The translations under genes and the position numbers were made by a program. Under the pieces are notes generated by a model, which saw only the letters and a program-made list of their open reading frames with translations, was not told where the DNA came from and did no database searches. 64,000 bases of DNA from Chthoniobacterales bacterium (GTDB lineage: Bacteria; Verrucomicrobiota; Verrucomicrobiia; Chthoniobacterales; Terrimicrobiaceae): positions 18,968-82,967 of the forward strand of contig JACSRU010000095.1 in the NCBI GenBank assembly GCA_014879575.1, given 5' to 3'. Every line of letters begins with the position of its first letter. Within the stretch, counting starts at the first letter, position 1. Below are positions 43,994-53,100 of this stretch, piece after piece.

Positions 43994-45507
43994 GCTGTAT
44001 GGGATGCATTCTTCGAACCGCTGATTGTTAAGGCAGCTTGATCACCCGCAGCTTTCCACTCCGCACCCAGAAAAGGCTGAAACGTCTCCCGCCGAGCTTC
44101 ACCCGTAGCCCGGAAGACAACGGCCTCACCTGTTTTGAGCCGCCGGAGGTCCGCTCCTGTAAATTGCCGAGCCAGGGAACGTCCGGTCCTGGCACCAGCC
44201 CGCCAGCGCGTAGCAGGGCCGAATTGGTAGTTGGGAAGGCGAAACGCCGGTGGAGGAGGAACGGGAATGCGCTGCACCATGCCGCCCTCGTCCTCCAAAT
44301 CCAGCGGGGAAGCCGACTCAAAATAGGCCAGCGTCTCCGGGCAATCGCAGCTCATGAAGACCTTGGTGGCGCAGTTGTTGAGAAGGTGATGGACACGCGC
44401 CGAAGACAGGGCGCGAGCCGACAACGCACTCACGCTCTGCGCCGTGAGGATGCACGAGATCAAAGAATCCCGGCATTTATCCAAAAAGAAGGAATCACCT
44501 TCGTCCTCGGTGCCCGGCGTCATGAGCGATGGGAACTCGTCTCCGACGAAATACACCGGACGGACGCAGTTGACTGGGCGCCGGTTTTGTCCGTCGAAGT
44601 GGAAGCGGTGGCGGCGTTGCAAGGCACTCGTCTGGAACGCCGTCTTGATCAATGTCCGAAACACCTCGGCTTCTGGGCCGTAGTGAACGCGGCTCAAGGA
44701 AACGACCACCACACGGCCATGATCCATGATCTCATCGGGAGCGAACTCCCATCCTGCCGAAGGAGTAAACAGTTGCGACAGCTTGCTGGCCGTTAGACAC
44801 GACACATACGAGCGGGCGTAATTCATGATTGTGCCCCACGTCGAGGAAGCCAGATCCACCGTGTCGAAGTGCAGATATTCCAAGGCGAGTTTTGCCTCAA
44901 AATCGGAAATAGCTCCAAGTGCTTCCGCAAGTTTGACGGTTGATTCGGTATCGAGCAGGAGCTCCGAGTTTCGCTCGTTCCCCGCTTCATCGTCATCATC
45001 TCGCTTCATTTCGACACGCATCCGGCTGATAAGATCCAAGGCATCCGCGATGCCGCCGATGCCGTGCATATCCCCCAACTGGCGAGCTCGGGTCAGAACA
45101 GCTGCAACCTGTAAAAGACGTCGGTTATTCTCTTTCCAAAAGTCATCGTATGAGCCACCGCGGTCGGTGGAATGGATGCCACGAACCAACTGCATGATCC
45201 GCTCTGCGGCTGCACGGCTGTCGGGAGTCTGACCAACAAAGGGATCAACCCAGGAATTGCCTTGGCGTCCAATCACCAGAAGGTCATCAGAGCGGCCCGC
45301 GGCCGCCATGACGGCCTGAATGTGTTCCAGCATATCCCCCTTCACATCCAAAATCAGGGCACCCGCGCGCTTTTCGGGATTGTCGGCGTTGCGGGCGAGA
45401 AGTGATCGCAACAGCGGCAACAGCACGTAGAGGGTTTTGCCACAGCCGGTCGTGCCGAAAACGATTAGATGGCGGCAGAGCTCTTCGAGCGAGAGTTGGG
45501 TCAGCAT
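43990..45507 (-). CDS. Soluble VirD4/TraD-like ATPase
   Basis: A 505-aa P-loop ATPase. Walker A GTTGCGKTLYVLLPLL lies at residues about 18-33, with no room for the usual N-terminal TM helices, so the protein is probably soluble. Other type IV coupling-protein features: ALILDVKGDMLEHI, a VYFVGDEFPSLM Walker B (about 320), SLISCILTAQSVSALS and KVFMSCDCPETLAYF. Family knowledge: such hexameric ATPases pump DNA or protein into a type IV secretion channel. No relaxase or channel genes are in the window, so a role inside the cell with the neighbouring ClpP is also possible. Confidence 0.75.
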   Translation of the reverse strand: MLTQLSLEELCRHLIVFGTTGCGKTLYVLLPLLRSLLARNADNPEKRAGALILDVKGDMLEHIQAVMAAAGRSDDLLVIGRQGNSWVDPFVGQTPDSRAAAERIMQLVRGIHSTDRGGSYDDFWKENNRRLLQVAAVLTRARQLGDMHGIGGIADALDLISRMRVEMKRDDDDEAGNERNSELLLDTESTVKLAEALGAISDFEAKLALEYLHFDTVDLASSTWGTIMNYARSYVSCLTASKLSQLFTPSAGWEFAPDEIMDHGRVVVVSLSRVHYGPEAEVFRTLIKTAFQTSALQRRHRFHFDGQNRRPVNCVRPVYFVGDEFPSLMTPGTEDEGDSFFLDKCRDSLISCILTAQSVSALSARALSSARVHHLLNNCATKVFMSCDCPETLAYFESASPLDLEDEGGMVQRIPVPPPPAFRLPNYQFGPATRWRAGARTGRSLARQFTGADLRRLKTGEAVVFRATGEARRETFQPFLGAEWKAAGDQAALTISGSKNASHTA

Positions 45508-45905
45508 AAGGTGGGTTCCATTCCATTCAGCGGCTCCGGATCGAGGCCGATTGAGGCCAGTATTTCGGCGTCAGCGCGCAGTCCCTCGAAGATTTCCATC
45601 GTTGACACCCGGAAAATCATGCCGGGGTCATCTGCCAGATTCTGCAAATATTCCGAGGAGTCTTTGAAATGACCGGGGGCGGTTCGCTTTTGGAAATCGC
45701 TCAGGGCGGCGAGGAGAATCCGGCACTTTCCCGGTAACTCTGCCAGAAACTTGCGAGTTTTCTCAGCAGCCTCCGCCGTGAGGTCGAGATGGTAGCCCGG
45801 TGAAGGCAGGCTAGTGCGTTGACGGATGATGTAACGCCGGAGCGCCCCCACTTGGTGGGTTAGAATCGTCAATTCATCCGAAGGATGGAGTTTGGGTTTT
45901 TTCAT
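45501..45905 (-). CDS. Unknown helical protein between ClpP and the VirD4-like ATPase
   Basis: A 134-aa soluble, mostly helical protein of unknown family. A basic N-terminus (MKKPKLHPSDEL) is followed by TILTHQVGALRRYIIRQR and an amphipathic stretch AEAAEKTRKFLAELPGK. It overlaps the ATPase gene by 7 nt and the ClpP gene by ATGA. The position suggests an adaptor linking the protease and ATPase; this is inference. Confidence 0.55.
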   Translation of the reverse strand: MKKPKLHPSDELTILTHQVGALRRYIIRQRTSLPSPGYHLDLTAEAAEKTRKFLAELPGKCRILLAALSDFQKRTAPGHFKDSSEYLQNLADDPGMIFRVSTMEIFEGLRADAEILASIGLDPEPLNGMEPTLC

Positions 45906-46498
45906 GAGAGGACGTGATCAATAAGGTTAAGCCGCTGAGCTTCCCGGGCCGTCAGGAACGACTCGGCTTGAATCAATTCTTTCAGGCGCTTGGGCTTCAT
46001 CTGCGTTGCTTCGAGAAGCAGGTGTTCGAGCTCCAAGCTCATTTGCCGCTGAAACCGCGAGATCGCCTCAATCTCGGAAACGCGTCCGAAGGCTTGGCCA
46101 GACGTGGGATGTAGCATCAGTCGGGCATGGGGCAGCATATAGCGATACCCGGGCTCACCACAGACGAGGAGGATCGCCGCCATGGACGCGACCACCGCAG
46201 AGCCGATGGTGAAGACCGGTGCGCGCACATGCCGCATCACATCAATGAGGGAGAGGCCGCTGGCCACGCACCCGCCTGGACCGGACACATGAAGAACAAT
46301 CGGGTCGTTGCCGTCGTTGGCGAAGGCCAACAGCATTTCATTCACGCGCTGGACGGCACCGGCATCAACTATCCCGAACAACGGAATGATCCGTTCCGGT
46401 CGACCATTGGGGAGAACCTCCTTGGGCGAAGTGCCTGCGACGACCTTCGGGTCGCTTTGGAAATTCAAAGTTTCAACATTCATCTTCATTGGGTTCAT
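45902..46498 (-). CDS. ClpP-family serine protease (element-encoded)
   Basis: 198 aa from ATG 46498 (ATG 46489 or 46483 are alternatives; the track starts at a TTG). ClpP landmarks: IPLFGIVDAG at the N-terminal strand, VLHVSGPGGCVASGL (GG oxyanion region), GSAVVASMAAILL with nucleophile Ser and MLPHARLMLHPTSG with catalytic His. The usual catalytic Asp position before FxxA is Glu in LIQAESFLTA. It is the first gene of the overlapping operon. Unlike housekeeping ClpP it has no clpX beside it, but it does lie by a VirD4-like ATPase. Confidence 0.8.
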   Translation of the reverse strand: MNPMKMNVETLNFQSDPKVVAGTSPKEVLPNGRPERIIPLFGIVDAGAVQRVNEMLLAFANDGNDPIVLHVSGPGGCVASGLSLIDVMRHVRAPVFTIGSAVVASMAAILLVCGEPGYRYMLPHARLMLHPTSGQAFGRVSEIEAISRFQRQMSLELEHLLLEATQMKPKRLKELIQAESFLTAREAQRLNLIDHVLS

Positions 46499-46864
46499 TC
46501 CCAAGGAGCGAATGTGTTAAGGCACTTTCTCTAGATACACCGGAAAAGATAATTTCAAAATCTGTGCCACCCCCGCATCACACTCCGGCGTGGTTACCCT
46601 GCCGATCTCGATTGTAGCTGTAATCGTCAAAAGGATCCCTTTGCGGCTGGGCATGCGACTCCGCGGGGATGTCGATAGTCATCCATCGAATCTGGCATCT
46701 GATCAAAGATCATCTCCAAGCACACCCCTCGAACTCGACACGGCGGTCTACTTGGACCCAACTGGTGAAAGGAACGACTGAATAGACATTTCGCTCCCCG
46801 CTCCCTTCACTTCAAATTTCCGAGTTGACAAAACGCGAGTTCGCAGGAATAGAAATCGGCAACG
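46499..46864. promoter_or_regulatory. 366-bp divergent spacer with a promoter-like sequence
   Basis: No gene seen. On the + strand TTGACA at 46825-46830, a 17-nt spacer and AATAGA at 46848-46853 form a plausible sigma-70 promoter 11 bp before the 46865 start, implying a very short leader. The same stretch repeats CGAGTT twice. The half nearer the ClpP gene shows nothing assignable. Confidence 0.4.
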
Positions 46865-47188
46865 ATGCGGATTTGCCTCCAATATGCCCGAGTTTTCTGG
46901 GCCGTCGCTATTCTTTTAATGGCTGCGGGGCAGGCTGTACATGCCTATGAGGATATTTTCCACGTATCGCAACACGCCTCGGAGCGCCAAACATCCGAAT
47001 CCGAGCAGCCAGTATGTCCTACAGGACACACTACATGCTGCCATTGTCATTCTCATGTGATCGGAGCCTTGGCAGAAGCGCCGAATTTTTCCATCATCGC
47101 GCCAAGTTCGGATTACTATTTCGACCGCGTTGATTCGGTTGTCCAAGGTCCCATTCGGGAAATCGACTACCCACCTCAGTTGTCCTGA
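46865..47188 (+). CDS. Small exported Cys/His protein at the head of the czc region
   Basis: 107 aa with signal peptide (MRICLQYARVFWAVAILLMAAGQAVHA). The mature part has CPTGHTTCCHCHSHV, four Cys and three His in 14 residues, a likely metal-binding cluster. The end, REIDYPPQLS, resembles the short C-terminal block of CzcI/DUF2946-type proteins found before czc operons. A strong terminator follows, so it may be transcribed separately. Confidence 0.6.
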   Translation: MRICLQYARVFWAVAILLMAAGQAVHAYEDIFHVSQHASERQTSESEQPVCPTGHTTCCHCHSHVIGALAEAPNFSIIAPSSDYYFDRVDSVVQGPIREIDYPPQLS

Positions 47189-47190
47189 CG

Positions 47191-47217
47191 ATTCACGGGC
47201 GCGGTGCGTCCGTGAAT
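47191..47217 (+). promoter_or_regulatory. Perfect hairpin just before the terminator
   Basis: ATTCACGG / CCGTGAAT, 8-bp perfect stem with an 11-nt loop, starting 2 nt after the stop of the Cys/His protein and directly upstream of the terminator hairpin. It could be a stabilising 3' structure or part of an attenuator ahead of the czc operon. Confidence 0.5.
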
Positions 47218-47224
47218 AGCCGCC

Positions 47225-47245
47225 AAAGGGGCATTGCCCCTTTTT
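47225..47245 (+). terminator. Rho-independent terminator
   Basis: AAAGGGGC-ATT-GCCCCTTT followed by further T: an 8-bp stem, 3-nt loop and T run, the clearest intrinsic terminator in the window. It lies between the Cys/His protein gene and the lipoprotein/czc genes. Confidence 0.85.
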
Positions 47246-47320
47246 AACCTGATCCCACAGGGTCGGATTCTTAGCTCCGCGCGCCCTCATTGCGTCGCGC
47301 TTCATCCACAGGACAACTCA

Positions 47321-47575
47321 ATGCACAAATCTATCATTTTACGCCTCACTTGGGCGGCGGTCGCGCTCGCAACCGCCCTTCCAATCCTTTCTGCCTGCGC
47401 ATCCCCCTCCGTCTCTGGGCGTCAGAAAGTTCAATCAAAAGTGCTTCCCGGAACCAATCGTCACCGGATCGTCCGGGTTCCCAATTCAGGACCCAACGCA
47501 GGTCCGGAAAACATCGTGAATCCGCGAAGACGCTACAGCCAGCAGACGGACTCAAACCCACACAGCCAGCAGTAA
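47321..47575 (+). CDS. Small lipoprotein
   Basis: 84 aa from ATG 47321. The signal peptide ends in lipobox ILSACASP; the mature part is basic, Asn/Pro-rich and low complexity (RVPNSGPNAGPEN, ending NPHSQQ). No recognised family. It lies 5 nt before the next lipoprotein gene, so the two are co-transcribed. Confidence 0.5.
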   Translation: MHKSIILRLTWAAVALATALPILSACASPSVSGRQKVQSKVLPGTNRHRIVRVPNSGPNAGPENIVNPRRRYSQQTDSNPHSQQ

Positions 47576-47580
47576 ACCCT

Positions 47581-48030
47581 ATGAAAATACCTTCTCTTTT
47601 TAAAAACATTTCAAATTCTCTCCAGATCGGCTTTGCCGTGCTGGTCATTGCATCTCTTTCCGCTTGCGCGTCCAATTCATGGACGAAACAAGCGGATTCC
47701 GGCCTTCCCATAGAGGCCATTCACTCCGGCTCTGGGGCCATCATGAGTTTCCGGGCACACGAGACATCCGACCGTCTCTATGTCGCCGGGAGCGCAAAGC
47801 CCCATCAACTGATGCGACCCACGCATGTCGATATCCAGCTAGTCGGCTCAGACGGTCGCGTCCTTGCTGAAAAGACCGACGATCTCGATTCGCCCATGCA
47901 CCCACGGACCGCTCGCGGTCGCAATGGCAGCCAATCCTACGTTGCGAGCTTCCCCCTGAGCGAAGCACGACAGGCGGCGAAAATCCGGGTCATCTATCAC
48001 GGCAGCGCCCACAGCGAAGGAAACTCCTAA
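47581..48030 (+). CDS. Lipoprotein, paralogue of the 36052 exported protein
   Basis: 149 aa from ATG 47581; the in-frame upstream extension in the track is not needed. Lipobox SLSACASN near residue 29. The mature beta-rich part (FRAHETSDRLYVAGSAKP, VDIQLVGSDGRVLAEKTDDL, MHPRTARG) matches the exported protein next to copA. It is 52 bp upstream of czcC. Probably a periplasmic accessory protein of metal efflux. Confidence 0.62.
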   Translation: MKIPSLFKNISNSLQIGFAVLVIASLSACASNSWTKQADSGLPIEAIHSGSGAIMSFRAHETSDRLYVAGSAKPHQLMRPTHVDIQLVGSDGRVLAEKTDDLDSPMHPRTARGRNGSQSYVASFPLSEARQAAKIRVIYHGSAHSEGNS

Positions 48031-48082
48031 GCCCTTTCAAATCTCCGGTCTCTCTCGGTGAGGATCGGTCACAAACCCATTT

Positions 48083-49369
48083 ATGTATCGAAAGCAACTG
48101 CTCTCGTGCTGCCTTAGTATAATTTTAGGCGGCACCCTTTCAGCCCAGGACAAGCCGCCTGTGCCATCTTCGAGTTCCATCGAAGGACTCGTTAACCAAG
48201 CATTGGCGGAGAATGCCGAACTGCGAGTCTTTGAAGCGGAACTAAACGCGGCCAAAGGCCAACGCACGCAGGCGGGATTTTTCAAGAATCCCGAAATTTC
48301 CACCGAAATCGGTGGCCGCGAGGTGCGCGATTCCGAAAACGTTCTGCAAGGCAACGGAACAACTTTCAGCCTCTCGGTCATGCAGACCTTTGAGTTTCCG
48401 GGCAAAGGAACGCTCCGCAAGGCTATCGCGAATAAGAATATCGAGATTGCCGAACTTGGGCTTGAGCAATTTCGCTTGGCCCTTGCCGGTCAGGTGCGCG
48501 TGCTCGCCTACGAGCATCTTGCCGCCGTGTCCGAGGCCGAAGCTGCCGAAGCCGTTTACAAGCAGAGCAGCGAACTGGCGTCACAACTGAACTCGCAATC
48601 GAACTTCGGAGCCCGTTTGCAAATCGAGATTCGTTTGGTTCAGGCGAGCCTCGTGGAATTGGGGGCCGCAATCAAAGAGGCATCCTTACGGAGGGAGGAA
48701 ACCCGCACGCAGCTTAATGCGCTGCTCGGCAGGCCGCAGAGTCTTCCGTTGCGAATTACCGACCCGCTGACTCCACCCGCGAAGAAGCTGAACGAAAATA
48801 CACTCGTATTTGCCGCGCAGGAAAACAATCCCCTGCTGAAAATCCGGCAGCGCGAGTTGGAGCGATCCAGCCGCGAACTGACAGCCGTGCGACTCGACAT
48901 CGCACCCGATTTTGCCATTGGGCCGTTTTTCAGTCGCGATGTTGCAGGAGATACCGAGCAGAATTTCGGAGGTGCGATTTCTGCGACCGTCCCGCTATGG
49001 GATTGGAACATCGGAAACATTCGCAGCGCCAAGGCGCGCCTTGAGGCCGCCGCCGCGTTAAGGGTGAAAGCCGAGCGCGACACCGAAGCGCAAATCCTGA
49101 GCCGCCTGAAAGCCTACGAACTCACCCGGAGGCAGTTGGGCATGATTCCCTCTGAGCTTCTGAAAAACATCCGAGAGGCATCGACTCTTGCCGACACGCA
49201 ATTCCGCAACGGCTCCATCGGCGCTCAACTCTACCTCGACACGCAGTCCGCCTATCTGAATTCCCTGCGAGCTTCCCAAAATGCCGTGCTCGACGTATGG
49301 CGCACCCTGCTCGACCTGAACCTCTTGACTGGCGGTCGGCTCGACGCATCTAAGGAGGCAAAGCCATGA
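48083..49369 (+). CDS. czcC: CzcC-like TolC-family outer-membrane protein
   Basis: 428 aa, signal peptide MYRKQLLSCCLSIILGGTLSA. TolC repeats are visible: LVNQALAENAELRVFEAELNAA, FFKNPEISTEIGG, TFEFPGKGTLRKAIANKNIE, and the second half DFAIGPFFSRDVAGDT, SATVPLWDWNIGNIRSAKARLE. The FKNPE and FEFPGK elements are typical of CzcC. It overlaps the adaptor gene by ATGA. Outer-membrane exit of the Czc pump. Confidence 0.87.
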   Translation: MYRKQLLSCCLSIILGGTLSAQDKPPVPSSSSIEGLVNQALAENAELRVFEAELNAAKGQRTQAGFFKNPEISTEIGGREVRDSENVLQGNGTTFSLSVMQTFEFPGKGTLRKAIANKNIEIAELGLEQFRLALAGQVRVLAYEHLAAVSEAEAAEAVYKQSSELASQLNSQSNFGARLQIEIRLVQASLVELGAAIKEASLRREETRTQLNALLGRPQSLPLRITDPLTPPAKKLNENTLVFAAQENNPLLKIRQRELERSSRELTAVRLDIAPDFAIGPFFSRDVAGDTEQNFGGAISATVPLWDWNIGNIRSAKARLEAAAALRVKAERDTEAQILSRLKAYELTRRQLGMIPSELLKNIREASTLADTQFRNGSIGAQLYLDTQSAYLNSLRASQNAVLDVWRTLLDLNLLTGGRLDASKEAKP

Positions 49370-50160
49370 AAAACTACATCATCAAACTTTTGGCCCTCGC
49401 TTTGTTGGCCGTCATCGTCGGCTGTGGGCCGAAGGCCACCGAACACGCTAAAGACGACGGTCACGGCCACGCCGAGGAAGAGGGCGGCCACGACGATCAT
49501 GGCGAGGAAGCCGGAGGCGCCAAGTTCGCCGAAGGGAAGGGAATTGCCCTCATGGACGAGACCAGAAAGGCCATTGGGCTTGAAACGGTCGAGGCCGAGG
49601 AGCGCAAGCTCACCCCGGTCGTGTCCATTGAGGCGCAGGTTTTTCGTGCTGCCAATGAGCCATCCCGTGCGAATGGCGAACAGACCGGCTCTGCGTATGC
49701 CGCCGCGCTTCTGCCACCCGCTCTCGCGGAGAAACTAAAGCGCGGTGATACCGCCACGCTCAAGACGCACGAAGCCGAATACCCGGCCACCGTGTGGAAA
49801 ATTGATCCGGCCTCCAAGGATGCCGTCAACAACGAGGAGGTCATCATCGAAATTCCCGACTCGCAGAACACTCTGCATGTCGGCGATTTCGTTTCGGGCA
49901 GCGTCACGGAAACGGGCAGCACGGAGTCTGTCGTGGCAATCCCGCGCTCCGCTGTTCTGGACACCGCCACGGGCAAGTTTGCCTATGTGCAAAACGGCGA
50001 TCATCTCCTTCGGACGCCTGTATCCACCGGCGCGGAAAACGCCGACTTCATTGAAATCACGGACGGTTTGTATTCGGGCGATGTCGTCGCCAGCAAATCC
50101 GTCGAAACGCTCTATCTCATCGAACTGCGCGCCACCAAGGGCGGCGGACACTCTCATTAA
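49366..50160 (+). CDS. czcB: Short CzcB-like adaptor lipoprotein lacking the hairpin
   Basis: 264 aa. Lipobox VIVGCGPK, then a His/Asp/Glu-rich linker (DDGHGHAEEEGGHDDHGEE) likely to bind Zn or Co. The barrel and membrane-proximal parts are present (GLETVEAEERKLTPVVSI, LKRGDTATLKTHEAEYPATVWKIDPAS, VAIPRSAVLDTATGKFAYV). The two lipoyl halves and the alpha-helical hairpin of a normal ~400-residue adaptor are missing. The reading frame is intact and coupled by overlap to czcC, with 3 nt before czcA, so this is a natural short form rather than a pseudogene. Confidence 0.78.
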   Translation: MKNYIIKLLALALLAVIVGCGPKATEHAKDDGHGHAEEEGGHDDHGEEAGGAKFAEGKGIALMDETRKAIGLETVEAEERKLTPVVSIEAQVFRAANEPSRANGEQTGSAYAAALLPPALAEKLKRGDTATLKTHEAEYPATVWKIDPASKDAVNNEEVIIEIPDSQNTLHVGDFVSGSVTETGSTESVVAIPRSAVLDTATGKFAYVQNGDHLLRTPVSTGAENADFIEITDGLYSGDVVASKSVETLYLIELRATKGGGHSH

Positions 50161-50163
50161 GTT

Positions 50164-53100
50164 ATGATCGAAAAAATTATCGAATTCTCCATGCGCCAGC
50201 GGGTTTTTGTCCTGCTCGGAGCTGTCGCCTTGCTTGCTGCCGGGCTTTGGTCGGCCACACGCCTGCCCATTGATGCCGTTCCCGACATCACGAACATCCA
50301 AGTCCAAATTAACACCGAGGTTAAAGGTCTCGCCCCGGAGGAGATCGAAAAACTCGTCACCTATCCGCTGGAGATGGAGATGTTCGGGATTCCCAACATG
50401 ACCGAACTTCGCTCCCTCTCGAAGTTCGGGCTTTCCCAGGTCACGCTTGTTTTCGAGGAAGGGACGGACATTTTCCGCGCCCGCCAACTCGTGAGCGAGC
50501 GTTTGCAAAACGCGGTGGACGACTTGCCGTCCGGTGTATCACCCAAGCTCGCGCCCATCACTACCGGCCTCGGTGAAATCTATTACTACGTGGTGGACTA
50601 TGCGCCCGGTTACGAGGGGCCGGACAAGCCGAAGTCCCGCGCGGAGCAGTTGATGGAGTTGAAGCTGATTCACGATTTCGTCGTGAAACCTCAGCTTCGT
50701 AGCGTGCCTGGCATCGCGGAAGTCAACGCATCCGGCGGCTTCGAGAAGCAAATCGTCATTCTGCCTAAGCCCGAAAAGCTTTTGGCGAGCGGCGTCACGT
50801 TCAAGGAGCTTTCCGACACCATCGGCGAAAACGTCGAGAATGCGGGTGGCAGCGTCATCCAACTTGGCGGCGAGCAGATCGCGATTCGCGCAAACGGCCG
50901 GGTTCAGTCCGCCGAGGAAATCGGCAACCTGCCGGTGAAGTTCCGGGCCGGAGCGGAGCCGCTTCGCGTCAAAAATCTGGCCGATGTCGAAATTGGCAAA
51001 AACATCCGCACGGGGTCGGCGACGTATAACGGACACGAAGCGGTCCTTGGCGCGGCGCTCATGCTTGCGGGCGAGAACAGTCGCATCATCGCCCAGCGCG
51101 TGGACGAGCGCATGAAGGAGATTCGCGCGAAACTCCCTCCCGGCGTGGAAATCACGACCGTCTATGACCGCACGACACTCGTGGACAGCACCATTGCCAC
51201 GGTGGAAAAGAACCTGTTCGAGGGCGCGATTCTCGTTGTCGTCGTGCTTCTCTTTCTACTCGGAAACTGGCGTGCCGCCCTCATTGTATCGGCGGCGATT
51301 CCGCTTTCGTTTCTTTTTGCCATTACCGGCATGGTGGAAACGAAACTCTCCGGCAACCTCATGAGTCTTGGAGCGGTCGATTTCGGGCTCATCATTGATG
51401 GTGCGGTTGTCATGGTCGAAAACATCGTGCGCCGTTTGGGTTTGCGGCAACACGAGTTGGGGCGCACGTTGAACACCGCAGAAAGACTGCACACGGTGCG
51501 GGATGCGGCGAAGGAGGTCGGTCGCCCGATGTTCTTCGGAGTGCTCATCATCACCATCGTTTACATCCCATTGCTTTCGCTCGTCGGGGTTGAAGGCAAG
51601 ATGTTCAAGCCGATGGCGCTCACCGTCATCTATGCCCTTGTCGGCGCGCTGATCCTCACGCTGACGCTCATGCCGGTTCTGTGCTCCTACTTCCTGCGGG
51701 GCAAGATCAGCGAGAAGGACAACTTTGCGATCAAGTTTTTGAAGGCAATTTACGAGCCGACCCTTCGGCTCGCGCTTCGGTTTCGCTTGTTGTTTGTGAG
51801 CGGGGCGGTCGCACTTTTCGTCATTTCGCTGCTGCTTTTCGGGCGTCTTGGCGCGGAATTCATCCCGCAGCTCGACGAAGGTTCCTTTGCGGCGCACATG
51901 ATTCGCACCACCAGCATCGGCCTCGATGCGTCTGTCGCGATGCAGGAGCGAACCGAGCAAGTGCTCAAAGAAAAGTTTCCCGGTGTGGCCTACACGTTTT
52001 CGCGCATTGGGACGGCGGAGGTCGCCACCGATCCGATGGGGGTGAACGTCGCTGACACCTATATCTTTTACAAGCCTCTCGATGAGTGGCCGAAGATCGA
52101 CGGGAAAGCGGTCACGAAGGACGATCTTGCCAACCGCATGAGCGCGGAACTCGGCATGCAGGTTCCCGGTCAGGCTTACCTTTTTTCCCAGCCCATCGAG
52201 ATGCGATTCAATGAAATCCTCGAAGGCACACGCGCCGACATTGCCGTGAAAGTCTTCGGCGATGACTATGCCGAGATCGAGAAGATTGCCGGCGAAGTCC
52301 GCGAGATTCTGGAAAAGGTTCCCGGCGCGGCCGATGTCGAATTCGACGCGCTCGGCAAAGCCCCGCTGCTGGAAGTGACGCCAAACCGTGAGGCGATGGC
52401 GAAATACAATGTCCATGCGGATGAAATCAACCAAGCCGTCGAAAACGCGATGGCTGGAGGCGAACCCGGCGTCATCATCGACGGCAACCGTCGCTACCCG
52501 ATCATCGTGCGAATGCCGGAAACGCTCCGGGCAAAGGTCGAAGAGATGAAAAAACTTCCGCTACGCACATCCGAGGGCGGGCTTGTGACGCTCGGACAGG
52601 TGGCGGATTTCACGGTGGACGAGAAGGTCAACAGCATCGCCCGCGAAATGGGCCAGCGCCGCGCGGCGATCATGGTGAACCTTCGCGGTCGCGACGTGGA
52701 AAGTTTCGTTCTCGAAGCGCAGAAAAACGTCGCCGAGATGGTGAAACTTCCAGCCGGTTACACCGTCGAGTTTGGCGGGCAGTTCAAGAACCTTCAGGAG
52801 GCGCGTGCGCGTTTGACGATCATCGTCCCGGTGGCGTTGCTCATCATCTTCCTGCTGATCTTCATGGCCTTCGGCAGTCTTCGTCAGGCCCTCCTCATCT
52901 ATACCGGCATCCCTCTCGCCGTGACGGGAGGGATTTTCGCGCTCTGGCTGCGCGGGATGCCATTCAGCATCAGCGCCGGTGTCGGGTTCATCGCCCTGTC
53001 CGGTGTCGCCGTGCTCAACGGCCTGATGATGGTGAGTTATTACAACCAGCTTCGAGAAGCGGGAAAGTCCCTGCTCGATTCGGTGATCGAAGGTTCGCTC

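Noticed and set aside
43990-45507. Evidence of a full conjugation system
   Set aside because: A VirD4-like ATPase is present, but no relaxase, pilus or channel gene lies in the window, so a conjugative element is not claimed.
51256-52434. 392-aa minus-strand ORF antisense to czcA
   Set aside because: Shadow of czcA; composition is highly basic and no family pattern is visible.
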